DNA from: Thermoflexus hugenholtzii JAD2
GTDB lineage: Bacteria > Chloroflexota > Anaerolineae > Thermoflexales > Thermoflexaceae
DNA length: 64,000 bases
Reading direction: 5' to 3'
Assembly (NCBI RefSeq): GCF_900187885.1
Contig: NZ_FYEK01000027.1
Span: 273,630 to 337,629, forward strand
The position numbers were made by a program, and so were the translations under genes. The notes beneath the pieces were generated by a model. That model had not been told where the DNA came from. It did not search any database and saw nothing but the letters and a program-made list of their open reading frames with translations. Positions 7,840-15,664 of this stretch are shown here, piece after piece. The stretch's first letter is position 1. Each line of letters starts with the position of its first letter.

Positions 7840-10083
7840 TCAGCGCCTTCGTTTTCCTGCGACTCCAAGGACCAGACCCATCAGCCCGCCTATCATGGCC
7901 ATGCCCAGGCCGATCCGCAGGCTCCCCGGTCGGAACCGCAACGTCACCCGGTGACGTCCCGGGGGTACCTCCACGCCCCGGAAGACAGCGTTGGTCCGGT
8001 AAATGGGGACGCGGAGGCTATCCACTGTGGCCTGCCAACCAGGGTAAAAGGTGTCTGAGAGGATTAGCAGGGCGGGAGCGTCCGTCTCCACATCCAGGAT
8101 GACCTCATTCGGGCTGTAGCGAGCGACCCCGATCCGTCCTCGACCTTCCCCGTTGAGCCGCGGCCCGTTCTGGACAACGGCGATCTCCTCCGGACGGAAG
8201 TGTTCGTCCAGCACCCGTTTCAGCGCCTCGCCGTAGTGGCCCACAACCTCCGTCCGGTAAACCAGCCAGACCCGGGGGAGGGCCCGGGTGTGGAGGTGGA
8301 TGTCGATGGCCGGATCGTCCACGAAAACGGGCCAGATCCCCTCGCCGCCGGGAGGAGCCCCTTTGGGGACCACAATGTATTTGACCCCCAGCATCCGGTA
8401 AGCAGGATGGGTTGCGGAGGGGATCCACCAGCGCAGGATGTTGAACTCCCGGAGCTCCATCGGGTTGCCTGTTCCCTGGGGGACCTCGAAGCCGGCCATC
8501 TGCAAGGCGATGGGGGGCCAGAGGTCGCGCGCCGCCGGATCCACATCCACCCGGAACCAGCCGGGATCCGCGCGCAGGAAGCGCAGGGCCTGCGGATGAG
8601 GATCCCGGTGAGGCGGGGAGGGTTCCGCTTCGGCGGTGGCTCCCAGGGCCACCAGCTCGGCGGTCAAAAGCAGCGGCAGGGCGGGGCGAAGCCATGTCCT
8701 CCCCTGTGAGATCGCCCAGCTGGACAGAGCGGTTCCCCACGCCAGGAAGGCGGCGAAACGCAGCCCGGTTACGGCGCGCGCCCGGGCGGGTCCTTCCGGG
8801 GCTTCCGCAGCCCAGCGCGGGGCGATCCCCCAGAGCACCAGCCCGCCCATCGACAACGCCATGGCCCAGAGGATCACTGTTCGCGGACGCAAGCGACGGA
8901 GCTGTTCAACCCCCATGGCACCGGCGATGGCCAGCGCGAAGGAAACCAGATAGATCGCCCGGGCGGTTTTCCAAGTCTCCGAGAACAGGGGGAGCCGAGC
9001 CAGGGCAGGGTAGAGCGGCCCCTGGTAGCCAAGGGAGAACAGCAAGGCCAGCGTGCCCAGGCCGATCAGCCCCCACGTCCAACGAAAACGCAAGGTCCCG
9101 AATACCCCCAGCAGGGCCAGATACAGGGTCACCGATCCTGCGTAGCCGCTCTCCACACGATTTGCCGGAAGCCAGAACTGATCCGCTCCCCGCCCGTGGA
9201 AGAGCGGGCTGAGGAAATCGATGAGCATCGCGGGTGGAAATTCATACCCCCGCCGCTGCTCGAGGGGAACGCCGGCGCGATCCGTCATGGGGAGCCGCTC
9301 CAGACCGGGGAGGAGGGAGGGGGCGGCCAGGGCGATGCCCAGCAGCCCGGCTAAGGCCAGCCGTCCGATTCGGTAGAAGCCCCGGGGCCATCCCCCTTCC
9401 ACCGCTTGCCCGAAGGCGTAAAGCCCCACCGCGATCATCCCATACAGCGCTGCCTGTCCGTGCCCGGAAAGGAGGAGTAGGGCGATGGGAAGGGCACCGA
9501 GGGGGATCCTGTGGGTTCGCCGCGCGGCTTGGTCCACACCGGCCAGCGCCCACGGGAGCCAGGCCATTGCGTCGTTGAACTGGGGGTGGCCCAGGTGGAC
9601 CACAAATGGGTCCGAGAACATATAGGCGAGGGCGCCGGTGAGGGCGGCGGAGCGTCCCAGCCTCCAGATCGGCGAACGACGCAGATACACATACATCCCG
9701 ACTCCGGCCAACCACAGGCTGAATGCGCCGCGCAGCAGCACCCATCCCGGCGGGATCGGGGAAGCCAGGAAGAGGGGCCAGTTGAGGGGGTTGAACAGGC
9801 CGTATTGCCCCTCGGAGAAGATCGGGTCCCCTCCCAGCATCCGGGGGTTCCACAGCGGAAGGACGCCGCGTCTCAGCTCTTCGGCCACGAAGGACCAGAC
9901 CGGATACAGTTGCCCCCACAGATCGCCGCCTCCCTTGGGGAAACGGTATCCGGCGATCCAGAGGGGCCAGAAAAAGAGGGCTGTCGCGCCGATCAGGAAC
10001 AACGCCGGCGTCCCGTCCCGGCGGACGGCCCGGAGGATTCCCTTCCAGCGGGCGAGCGTGGGCGTTTCATCGGCGATGATCAT
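7840..10083 (-). CDS. YfhO-family membrane protein
   Basis: Large polytopic membrane protein, 747 aa, of the YfhO family of GT-C-like proteins. Typical signatures are the N-terminal RGVLPLWNPRMLGGDPIFSEGQYG block (equivalent to LPLWNPYLFAGAPF in the fused paralogue), about a dozen membrane segments, a soluble C-terminal part including TFYPGWQATVDSLRVPIYRT, and a final membrane helix. Bacterial YfhO proteins are implicated in glycosylating cell-envelope polymers; acceptor and sugar here are unknown. I use ATG 10083; an adjacent in-frame TTG at 10086 is less likely. The gene lies 223 nt downstream of the Cys/Met enzyme on the same strand. Confidence 0.87.
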   Translation of the reverse strand: MIIADETPTLARWKGILRAVRRDGTPALFLIGATALFFWPLWIAGYRFPKGGGDLWGQLYPVWSFVAEELRRGVLPLWNPRMLGGDPIFSEGQYGLFNPLNWPLFLASPIPPGWVLLRGAFSLWLAGVGMYVYLRRSPIWRLGRSAALTGALAYMFSDPFVVHLGHPQFNDAMAWLPWALAGVDQAARRTHRIPLGALPIALLLLSGHGQAALYGMIAVGLYAFGQAVEGGWPRGFYRIGRLALAGLLGIALAAPSLLPGLERLPMTDRAGVPLEQRRGYEFPPAMLIDFLSPLFHGRGADQFWLPANRVESGYAGSVTLYLALLGVFGTLRFRWTWGLIGLGTLALLFSLGYQGPLYPALARLPLFSETWKTARAIYLVSFALAIAGAMGVEQLRRLRPRTVILWAMALSMGGLVLWGIAPRWAAEAPEGPARARAVTGLRFAAFLAWGTALSSWAISQGRTWLRPALPLLLTAELVALGATAEAEPSPPHRDPHPQALRFLRADPGWFRVDVDPAARDLWPPIALQMAGFEVPQGTGNPMELREFNILRWWIPSATHPAYRMLGVKYIVVPKGAPPGGEGIWPVFVDDPAIDIHLHTRALPRVWLVYRTEVVGHYGEALKRVLDEHFRPEEIAVVQNGPRLNGEGRGRIGVARYSPNEVILDVETDAPALLILSDTFYPGWQATVDSLRVPIYRTNAVFRGVEVPPGRHRVTLRFRPGSLRIGLGMAMIGGLMGLVLGVAGKRRR

Positions 10084-10263
10084 CAAGGCTCTCGCCCCAT
10101 CCGGCGGCTTGGGGGCTCTCCCTCACGTGGGATCCAGGGGATCGGCATCCGGCTGCCGCGCGGGACGAGGATCCGCGAGGCCTATGCCCTCGCGCGCTTC
10201 CCTGGTCCCCAAACAGAAGTTTACTGCTTTCGGCGCGCGGCCGTTTCAACCAGGTATAGCATC

Positions 10264-10298
10264 GGACCGGCCCGGGAGGCGTCCGGCTTCCCCGGTCC
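10264..10298 (-). terminator. Hairpin downstream of Cys/Met enzyme gene
   Basis: GGACCGG (10264-10270) and CCGGTCC (10292-10298) form an inverted repeat just after the stop codon of the minus-strand PLP enzyme. No T-tract follows, so termination is uncertain. The rest of the 10084-10306 gap holds a second small hairpin (GCGAGG/CCTCGC near 10175) and a possible minus-strand TATACC at 10253. Confidence 0.4.
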
Positions 10299-10306
10299 AG
10301 AGCCTG

Positions 10307-11536
10307 CTAAGGAAGGCGGGCCAGGGCCTGTTCCAGGTCGGCCAGCAAATCGTCCGGGTCCTCGATGCCCAGCGAGAGACGGACCAGGTTGTCCGTGATG
10401 CCGATGGCGGACCGCTCCTCGGGGTCCATCTCATAGTAGGACATCAGGGCGGGTTGTTCGATCAGGCTCTCCACCCCGCCCAGGCTGGGCGCGATATACG
10501 GGATGTGCAGGGCGTCGATGAAGCGGGAGGTGCCCTCGCGATCCGCCGCGACTTCGAAGGTGACCACCCCCCCGAACCCGCGCATCAGGCGGCGGGCGAC
10601 GGCGTGATCCGGATGGGAAGGCAGCCCCGGATACCAGACCCGGCGGATGCGGGGATGGGCGCTGAGGAACTCGGCCACCCGCATGCCGTTCTCGTTCTGC
10701 CGATGCACCCGCAGGGCCAGGGTCTTCAGGCCCCGCAGGACCAGATAAGCCGCGTGGGGATCCAGGATGCCGCCGATCATCGCCTGCATCTCCCGCAGCC
10801 CGGCGATCAGGTCGGCGGATCCTGCCACCACCCCGGCCATCACATCGTTGTGGCCGGAGAGATACTTGGTGGCGCTGTGGATCACGAGGTCGATCCCATA
10901 ATCCAGGGGGCGCAGGTTGATGGGGGTGGCGAAGGTGGCGTCCACCACCGTGCGGATGCGGCGCCGACGGGCGATCTCCGCCAGCCGCTCCAGGTCCATC
11001 ACCCGCAGATACGGGTTGGTTGGGGTCTCCGTGAAGATGAGCCGGGTGTTGGGCCGGATCGCGGCCTCGAGGGCTTCGAAATCCCCGATGGGCACCACCG
11101 TGGCCTCCACGCCGAAGCGGCGCAAGAACTGGAGCACGAACTGGCGGGTGCGCCGGTAGGCGTCTTCCGTGACGATCAGGTGGGCTCCGCTGCGCAGGGA
11201 GGCGAAGAGGATGGCGGTGACCGCGGCCATGCCGGAGGAGAAGGCTGCCGCGGCCTCCGCCCCTTCCAGGGCAGCCACCCGGGCCTCCAGGGCGGCGACG
11301 GTGGGGTTCCCGTAGCGCCCGTAATCCACGCGGCCGCCGGCCGCGCCCCACTGCCGGGCCTCCTGGAAGGCGATCAGGTCCGCCGTGTCCCGGAACGCAT
11401 AGGTGGCGGTCTGGACGATGGGTGGGACCACCGCGTGGTAGGGGTTATGGCGCTCCGCACCGCCGTGCACCGCCCGCGTGGATGGGCCGCGGATCTCCAG
11501 CGAGGTGGCGCATCCGGTTTCCGTCTGCAGCTCCAT
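10307..11536 (-). CDS. Cys/Met metabolism PLP-dependent enzyme (cystathionine gamma-synthase/lyase family)
   Basis: PLP enzyme of the trans-sulfuration family, 409 aa. Diagnostic features are the YGRYGNPT phosphate-binding loop, FSSGMAAV, and the Schiff-base lysine in SATKYLSGHND (Lys224). The C-terminal SLGGVESLIEQPA segment is also typical. Family members act as cystathionine gamma-synthase, cystathionine gamma-lyase, O-acyl-homoserine sulfhydrylase or methionine gamma-lyase, and sequence alone does not settle which. A SAM-I riboswitch upstream argues for a biosynthetic role in methionine or homocysteine formation. ATG 11536 is chosen because AGGAGGT lies 8 nt upstream; an in-frame extension to 11614 would run into the riboswitch leader. 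Confidence 0.93.
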   Translation of the reverse strand: MELQTETGCATSLEIRGPSTRAVHGGAERHNPYHAVVPPIVQTATYAFRDTADLIAFQEARQWGAAGGRVDYGRYGNPTVAALEARVAALEGAEAAAAFSSGMAAVTAILFASLRSGAHLIVTEDAYRRTRQFVLQFLRRFGVEATVVPIGDFEALEAAIRPNTRLIFTETPTNPYLRVMDLERLAEIARRRRIRTVVDATFATPINLRPLDYGIDLVIHSATKYLSGHNDVMAGVVAGSADLIAGLREMQAMIGGILDPHAAYLVLRGLKTLALRVHRQNENGMRVAEFLSAHPRIRRVWYPGLPSHPDHAVARRLMRGFGGVVTFEVAADREGTSRFIDALHIPYIAPSLGGVESLIEQPALMSYYEMDPEERSAIGITDNLVRLSLGIEDPDDLLADLEQALARLP

Positions 11537-11635
11537 CGCCGGCACCTCCTTTATCCGTTGCGGAAGAAGATGATGCGATCCTTCGACCACCTCTGAGACG
11601 GATGGGAGGAGCAAGGCGAGGCCTGTAGGGATAAC

Positions 11636-11664
11636 AAAAAGGCCCCTTCTGGGAAAAGGGGCCT
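11636..11664 (-). terminator. Rho-independent terminator of SAM riboswitch
   Basis: Read on the minus strand, AGGCCCCTT and AAGGGGCCT form a G+C-rich stem with a short loop, directly followed by TTTTT. It lies between the aptamer and the coding region, as in an expression platform that stops transcription when SAM is bound. Confidence 0.88.
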
Positions 11665-11678
11665 CGCGTCAGGCCACC

Positions 11679-11821
11679 CTTATCTCCCAGAAGCGCGGCG
11701 AACGCTTCTGCCGGACTTGGCACCTTACCCGCGCGGCCGTTCGCCGGTCGGCCGCCCGCTACGGCGGGCAGGTTGCCGGGGCTTCATCGGGCCGGGTCCC
11801 TCCACCCACTCTGGATAAGAG
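11679..11821 (-). ncRNA. SAM-I (S-box) riboswitch aptamer
   Basis: On the minus strand the conserved S-box elements occur in order. They are the P1 5' strand CTCTTATCCAGAG (11821-11809), GGTGGAGGGA, the GATGAAGCCCCGGCAACC block, GGTGCCAAGTCC, GCAG, and the P1 3' strand GGGAGATAAG (about 11688-11679). An intrinsic terminator and the Cys/Met PLP enzyme follow. High SAM is expected to favour termination. Confidence 0.95.
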
Positions 11822-11849
11822 CGGCACCCATATTCGGTTGTTTGGGATG

Positions 11850-11878
11850 ATTATAGCGAGGACCCTTCGCGAATGCAA
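11850..11878 (-). promoter_or_regulatory. Promoter of SAM riboswitch transcript
   Basis: On the minus strand TTGCAT (11873-11878) and a perfect TATAAT (11850-11855) are separated by 17 nt. Transcription would begin near 11843, about 20 nt before the aptamer. Confidence 0.8.
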
Positions 11879-11949
11879 ATCTCGTCCCTCTGGCCTCAGC
11901 GCCTTCCGGGCTCCGGAGAGGAAGCCGCGGCGCATAGAGGCCTGTGTGG

Positions 11950-11978
11950 TTGCTGCTACCGTTCAGCCTCGATATAAT
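11950..11978 (+). promoter_or_regulatory. Promoter of the 12-15.6 kb operon
   Basis: TTGCTG (11950-11955) and TATAAT (11973-11978) are 17 nt apart. The predicted start of transcription, near 11985, lies about 93 nt before the GTG at 12078. This excludes any upstream extension of the first gene. Region 11537-12077 contains only this promoter, the riboswitch, its terminator and its promoter. Confidence 0.75.
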
Positions 11979-12077
11979 CTTGTAGGATATCGGCGCTTCG
12001 ACTTGCAAATCACGGGGCGTCGCCCCCGGAGGAGCGCCGCATCGCAGGCTTCAAGGCGGATCTGTGAGGAGCAAGCG

Positions 12078-13652
12078 GTGGCGATGGCATGGCCCGGCCC
12101 GATGGATTGGGAGCACATGGAGATCACGGAAGCGGATCTGGAGGCGTTGCTGAACCGCTTCCTGGAGGATCCGCTTCCCCGCACCGATGAGGAGCTGGCT
12201 CGTATCCTGATCCGGCAGCGCCTGCAGGAGATTGAGGAGCGCCGGCGTGCTGCCCTCGCCGGCACCCGTCCCTTCCGCCCCCGGGATCGCTATGAGGTGG
12301 GGGAGCGCCTCTTCTTCCCACACATGGGTTTCGCAGTGGGAACGGTAGTGGGGATCCGCGAGGGTCATAACCCCGAGATCGGCCCCTTCAAGGTGATCCA
12401 GGTGCGCTTTGAAGAGGATGGGACCGTTCGGGAGTTCGCAGCGGAGTATCCGCTTCCACATCGCCTCAACGATCTGGATGGGTGGCGGGGACCTGATGAG
12501 AAGGAGCTGCGCCCGGAGGAGATCTGGGACCGGTGGGGGCCGCGCATCCGGGAGCAGCTGCGGGCGCGGCTGGAGGCCAGCCCGGATTTCGTCCGGGTAG
12601 GGGATCACTGGTTCCCTCGGGCCTTGCTGGTGGAGCTCCATGAGGGCCACCTGAATCTGGTGGAGGCGGTCCTCGATGTCCACAACGGAGGGCCTCTCTC
12701 GCCGGAGGAGCTCCTGCCGCATCTGGAGCTCCCGGCGGATGTTCCCCTGCCCCTGCGGGTCTTCTCCCTGAACGCGGCCCTCTACCGGGATCCTCGCTTC
12801 GATGAGGTGGGTCCAGCAGGTCAGTTCCTGTGGTTCCTGCGGCGGATGGAACCCCTGGAGGTGCAGGAGACGCCACCCCGCCTGCAGGGTCGACCCTATG
12901 GGGGGGACCGCGCGCGCCTCGATGAGGCCCTGCGGCGCATCGCGGCGGAGATCGATGACGAGCTCAGCGACCCGGAGGAGATCCGCCCGGGCCTGGGGGA
13001 GGCCGATGAGGTGATCTGGGTCGCTTCCTATCCTCATTTGCGAAGTGGGACAGCGCCCCTCACCCGGCGCACCGGCCAGGTCTTCCCCCTGGGCCGAACC
13101 CATCGCATCCGTTTTGAGTTTGAGGATCCGGTTAGCGGCCGACGCTGGCCCGGATGGGTGGTGCGGGAGCGGAAATACGTTTTCGGCCTCAAGGAATGGT
13201 ATGAGGCCTATCAGGTCCAGCCGGGCTGCCTGGTGGCCTTCCGACGCTCCCCGGAGCCCGGCGTGATCCGGGTGACATTGCGGGGCCGCAGCCGGCGCGA
13301 CTGGGTGCGGGTGGTTCGGGCGGAGGAGGGCCAGCTGGCCTTTGAGATGCTTCGTCGGCAGATCCCGGGCGAGTTCGATGACCAAAGCCTGATCGTTGTG
13401 GATGATCCGGCGGCCCTGGAGGAGCTGTGGACCCGCTGGCGGAACCGTCCGGCCCGGGCTCTGGCTCAGCAGTTGCTTCCATCGCTGGCCCGGCTCACCC
13501 CTCAGGGCACCGTCCACGCCCGCACGCTCTACCAGGCTGTGAACCTGCTGATCCGGACGCCGCCGGAGCCGCTCTTCGAGGAGATGATGAGCCTGCCCGG
13601 GTGCCTCTACCTGGGCGATGGATACTGGCGGTGGCGGGAGGAAGAGGCATGA
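12078..13652 (+). CDS. Uncharacterised protein with SH3-like and B3-like segments
   Basis: A 524-aa soluble protein that I do not recognise as a named family. The N-terminal 60 residues are helical and charged. A segment around residues 75-125 (YEVGERLFFPHMGFAVGTVV) resembles an SH3/KOW-like barrel. Near residue 370 a stretch with LKEWYEAYQVQPGCLVAF resembles the core of B3-like DNA-binding folds. Both likenesses are by eye only. The C-terminus is helical. I choose GTG 12078 because GAGGAG lies 6 nt upstream; ATG 12084 is an alternative. It is the first gene of a five-gene operon and overlaps the next by 4 nt. A nucleic-acid-related role is a guess. Confidence 0.75.
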   Translation: MAMAWPGPMDWEHMEITEADLEALLNRFLEDPLPRTDEELARILIRQRLQEIEERRRAALAGTRPFRPRDRYEVGERLFFPHMGFAVGTVVGIREGHNPEIGPFKVIQVRFEEDGTVREFAAEYPLPHRLNDLDGWRGPDEKELRPEEIWDRWGPRIREQLRARLEASPDFVRVGDHWFPRALLVELHEGHLNLVEAVLDVHNGGPLSPEELLPHLELPADVPLPLRVFSLNAALYRDPRFDEVGPAGQFLWFLRRMEPLEVQETPPRLQGRPYGGDRARLDEALRRIAAEIDDELSDPEEIRPGLGEADEVIWVASYPHLRSGTAPLTRRTGQVFPLGRTHRIRFEFEDPVSGRRWPGWVVRERKYVFGLKEWYEAYQVQPGCLVAFRRSPEPGVIRVTLRGRSRRDWVRVVRAEEGQLAFEMLRRQIPGEFDDQSLIVVDDPAALEELWTRWRNRPARALAQQLLPSLARLTPQGTVHARTLYQAVNLLIRTPPEPLFEEMMSLPGCLYLGDGYWRWREEEA

Positions 13653-14110
13653 GCAGCCGTCCGGGTCCATCGCTGCAGCGCCTGATCAAACCTACCCTCG
13701 ATACTCCTTTCCACATCGACCTGGACTGGTGGAAGCGCAAGGGCCAGGATCTGCGGGTGTATTTGATGAGCCATCTCTGCCCGGAGCATCGGGAGCGCTT
13801 CCTCGCTCACCCGGAGGAGACGGAGATCGACTGGGTGGATCCAGAGACCGCCGAGGTGCGGCGGGTGGATGGGCTGTGGCATATCCTCCTGCAGCATTGC
13901 AGCCGCCAGCCGGATTTCATCACGCCTCAAACCCCGCTCACCGATGCGGTGTTCCGGCTGTTGTTGGTGAACGGCAACCAGCCCATGACCCCGCGACAGA
14001 TCGCCCAGGCCCTCCAGAAGCGCACCGGCCGGTGGGAGGACCCTCAGAAGATCCTCCAGACCATCGGCGGGCGCGTGGTGCATCAGGGGATCCGACCGGT
14101 CCTGGAGTGA
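13649..14110 (+). CDS. Uncharacterised winged-helix-like protein
   Basis: A 153-aa protein with no family I can name. The C-terminal half (LTDAVFRLLLVNGNQPMTPR, then QIAQALQKRTG and a short GGRVVHQGIRPV hairpin) has the pattern of a winged helix: three helices followed by a beta wing. The N-terminal half is rich in Trp, His and acidic residues. Its ATG overlaps the stop of the preceding gene (ATGA), so the two are translationally coupled and probably act together. It is followed after 6 nt by a ThiS/MoaD-like gene. Confidence 0.75.
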   Translation: MSSRPGPSLQRLIKPTLDTPFHIDLDWWKRKGQDLRVYLMSHLCPEHRERFLAHPEETEIDWVDPETAEVRRVDGLWHILLQHCSRQPDFITPQTPLTDAVFRLLLVNGNQPMTPRQIAQALQKRTGRWEDPQKILQTIGGRVVHQGIRPVLE

Positions 14111-14116
14111 GCCCCG

Positions 14117-14362
14117 ATGCAGGTGACGGCGAAGCTGCATGCGATCCTGCGCCGCTACCGCCCCACCGGGATCCGGGATGAAGGGATCCCGGTGGAGATC
14201 CCGGAGGGAGGCACCCCTCGCGATGTCGCGGCGGCGCTGGGGATCCCTCTGGAGCTGATCCACGCGGTCTTCGTCAACGAAGTCCAGGCCACGCTGGATA
14301 CGCCTCTTCAACCCGGGGATGTGGTTCGTCTCTTCCCACCGGTGGTGGGGGGCGCCGAATAA
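14117..14362 (+). CDS. MoaD/ThiS-family sulfur-carrier-like protein
   Basis: Small beta-grasp protein, 81 aa, typical in length for ThiS/MoaD. The family pattern is visible in the middle (VEIPEGGTPRDVAAALGIP), the VFVNEVQA strand, LQPGDVVRLFPPVVGG and the C-terminal double glycine. In active sulfur carriers the Gly-Gly is terminal and is adenylated by an E1-like enzyme. Here two residues (Ala-Glu) follow it, so either trimming is needed or the protein is not a carrier. No E1-like, MoaE or thiamin gene is nearby. It sits in an operon with two unknown proteins, DUF4062 and DUF72 genes. Confidence 0.85.
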   Translation: MQVTAKLHAILRRYRPTGIRDEGIPVEIPEGGTPRDVAAALGIPLELIHAVFVNEVQATLDTPLQPGDVVRLFPPVVGGAE

Positions 14363-14389
14363 TCCCCGGCGACACCCTGAAACAAGGCC

Positions 14390-14935
14390 ATGGCCGAGCC
14401 CATCCGGCTCTTTGTGAGCAGCAGTCCGGACCTGGAGGCGGAGCGGGAAGTGGTCGGGCAGGTGGTGGCCGGCCTCCCGATCCGGCTGGGGTGGGAGATC
14501 CGGCACACCCCGAAGCCGGGGGAGGCCCTCGCCCCCGCCCTGGAGGCCGTGGAGGCCGCGCATCTGTATGTCTTCATCCTGGGCATGGATTACGCCGCCC
14601 CCATGGGGCTGGAGTGGGGACGGGCGGTCCGGGCACGGAAGCGAACCCTGGTCTTCGTGAAAGAGGTCCCACACAGCCCGGCGGCGGCCCTGTGGTTGAG
14701 CGAGCACGGGGCGAAGGTCGAGCGCATCGCTTTCGATTCGCTGGCTGCCTTCCGCCATGCCTTTGAACGTCACCTGATCCAGGCCTTGCTGGATCTGGCG
14801 GAGACGTTGCGGCTCCATCTCGATGAGATCGAAGGGCTGGCCGCACGGATGAAGGCGCTGGAGGAGGCAGCCCTTCAAGCCCCTGCCGTGGCCCGGGGCG
14901 CGGACCGCAGCGCTATCATCCTGGGGGAGCGCTGA
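14390..14935 (+). CDS. DUF4062 domain-containing protein
   Basis: 181-aa protein that opens with IRLFVSSSPDLEAEREVV, the signature of DUF4062, a TIR-like Rossmann fold found in signalling and immunity-associated proteins. The core continues with AHLYVFILGMDYAAPMGLEW. No effector or nucleotide-binding module such as NB-ARC or TPR is attached, unlike many DUF4062 proteins, and the C-terminal 60 residues are helical. It follows the ThiS-like gene by 27 nt and overlaps the DUF72 gene by one base (TGATG), so it belongs to the same operon. Biochemical activity is unknown. Confidence 0.85.
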   Translation: MAEPIRLFVSSSPDLEAEREVVGQVVAGLPIRLGWEIRHTPKPGEALAPALEAVEAAHLYVFILGMDYAAPMGLEWGRAVRARKRTLVFVKEVPHSPAAALWLSEHGAKVERIAFDSLAAFRHAFERHLIQALLDLAETLRLHLDEIEGLAARMKALEEAALQAPAVARGADRSAIILGER

Positions 14936-15660
14936 TGGGCCCCCGTTGCTGGATCGGGACGTCCGGGTGGGTTTACCCCCACTGGCGCGGCGTGTTCTAC
15001 CCCGAAGATCTCCCGCAGCGCCGCTGGTTCTCCTATTACGCGGCTCATTTCGACACGGTGGAGATCAACAACACCTTCTATCGTCTGCCCTCCGAGGCGA
15101 CCTTCGATCGCTGGCGCGACCAAGCCCCGGAAGGCTTCCGCTACGCCGTGAAGGCCAACCGGTATCTCACCCATGTCCGCCGGCTGAAAGATTGCGCGGA
15201 CCCCCTCGTGCGCTTTCTGGAGCGCGCTCGGCGCTTGGGCGATCGCCTGGGGCCGATCCTCTATCAGCTTCCTCCCGGGTGGCCACCGGATCCCGGCCGC
15301 CTGGCGGCGTTCGCGGCCCTCCTCCCCCCGGATATGCTTCACGTGTTTGAGCTTCGGGATCCCCGCTGGTGGATTGAGCCGGTGCGGGAGGTGCTGGCCC
15401 GAGGCGCGCTCTCCTTCTGTCTGTTCGATATGCCGGAGCTCTCCCCTCCGCTCTGGGTGACCGGGCCGGTGGTGTATATCCGGTTTCATGGATCGACGGC
15501 CCTCTATGCGGGGCGTTACGCTCGCGAAGCGCTGGCGGCCTGGGCGGAGCGCATCCGGGGGTTCCTGCATGCTGGCTATGAGGTCTACGTGTATTTCAAT
15601 AACGACGCCTTCGGCCACGCCGTGATCAACGCCATGGAGTTGCGGGAGATGCTGGGGTGA
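14935..15660 (+). CDS. DUF72 (YecE-like) domain-containing protein
   Basis: A 241-aa TIM-barrel protein of the DUF72/YecE family, whose biochemical function is unknown. Landmarks are the N-terminal WIGTSGWVYPHWRGVFYP, FDTVEINNTFYRLPS and FRYAVKANRYLTH, and the late VVYIRFHG and VYVYFNNDAFGHAVINA motifs. All are family hallmarks, and length is normal. It is the last gene of the plus-strand operon starting at 12078 and is convergent with radA, with only 4 nt between the stop codons. Confidence 0.93.
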   Translation: MGPRCWIGTSGWVYPHWRGVFYPEDLPQRRWFSYYAAHFDTVEINNTFYRLPSEATFDRWRDQAPEGFRYAVKANRYLTHVRRLKDCADPLVRFLERARRLGDRLGPILYQLPPGWPPDPGRLAAFAALLPPDMLHVFELRDPRWWIEPVREVLARGALSFCLFDMPELSPPLWVTGPVVYIRFHGSTALYAGRYAREALAAWAERIRGFLHAGYEVYVYFNNDAFGHAVINAMELREMLG

Positions 15661-15664
15661 GCGG

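Noticed and set aside
11537-11614. N-terminal extension of the Cys/Met PLP enzyme
   Set aside because: AGGAGGT lies just before ATG 11536, and the extension would cover the leader between terminator and start; it lacks family similarity.
11838-12077. Upstream extension of the first gene of the 12 kb operon
   Set aside because: The stretch covers the divergent riboswitch promoter and the operon's own promoter at 11950-11978, so it cannot be translated from that mRNA.
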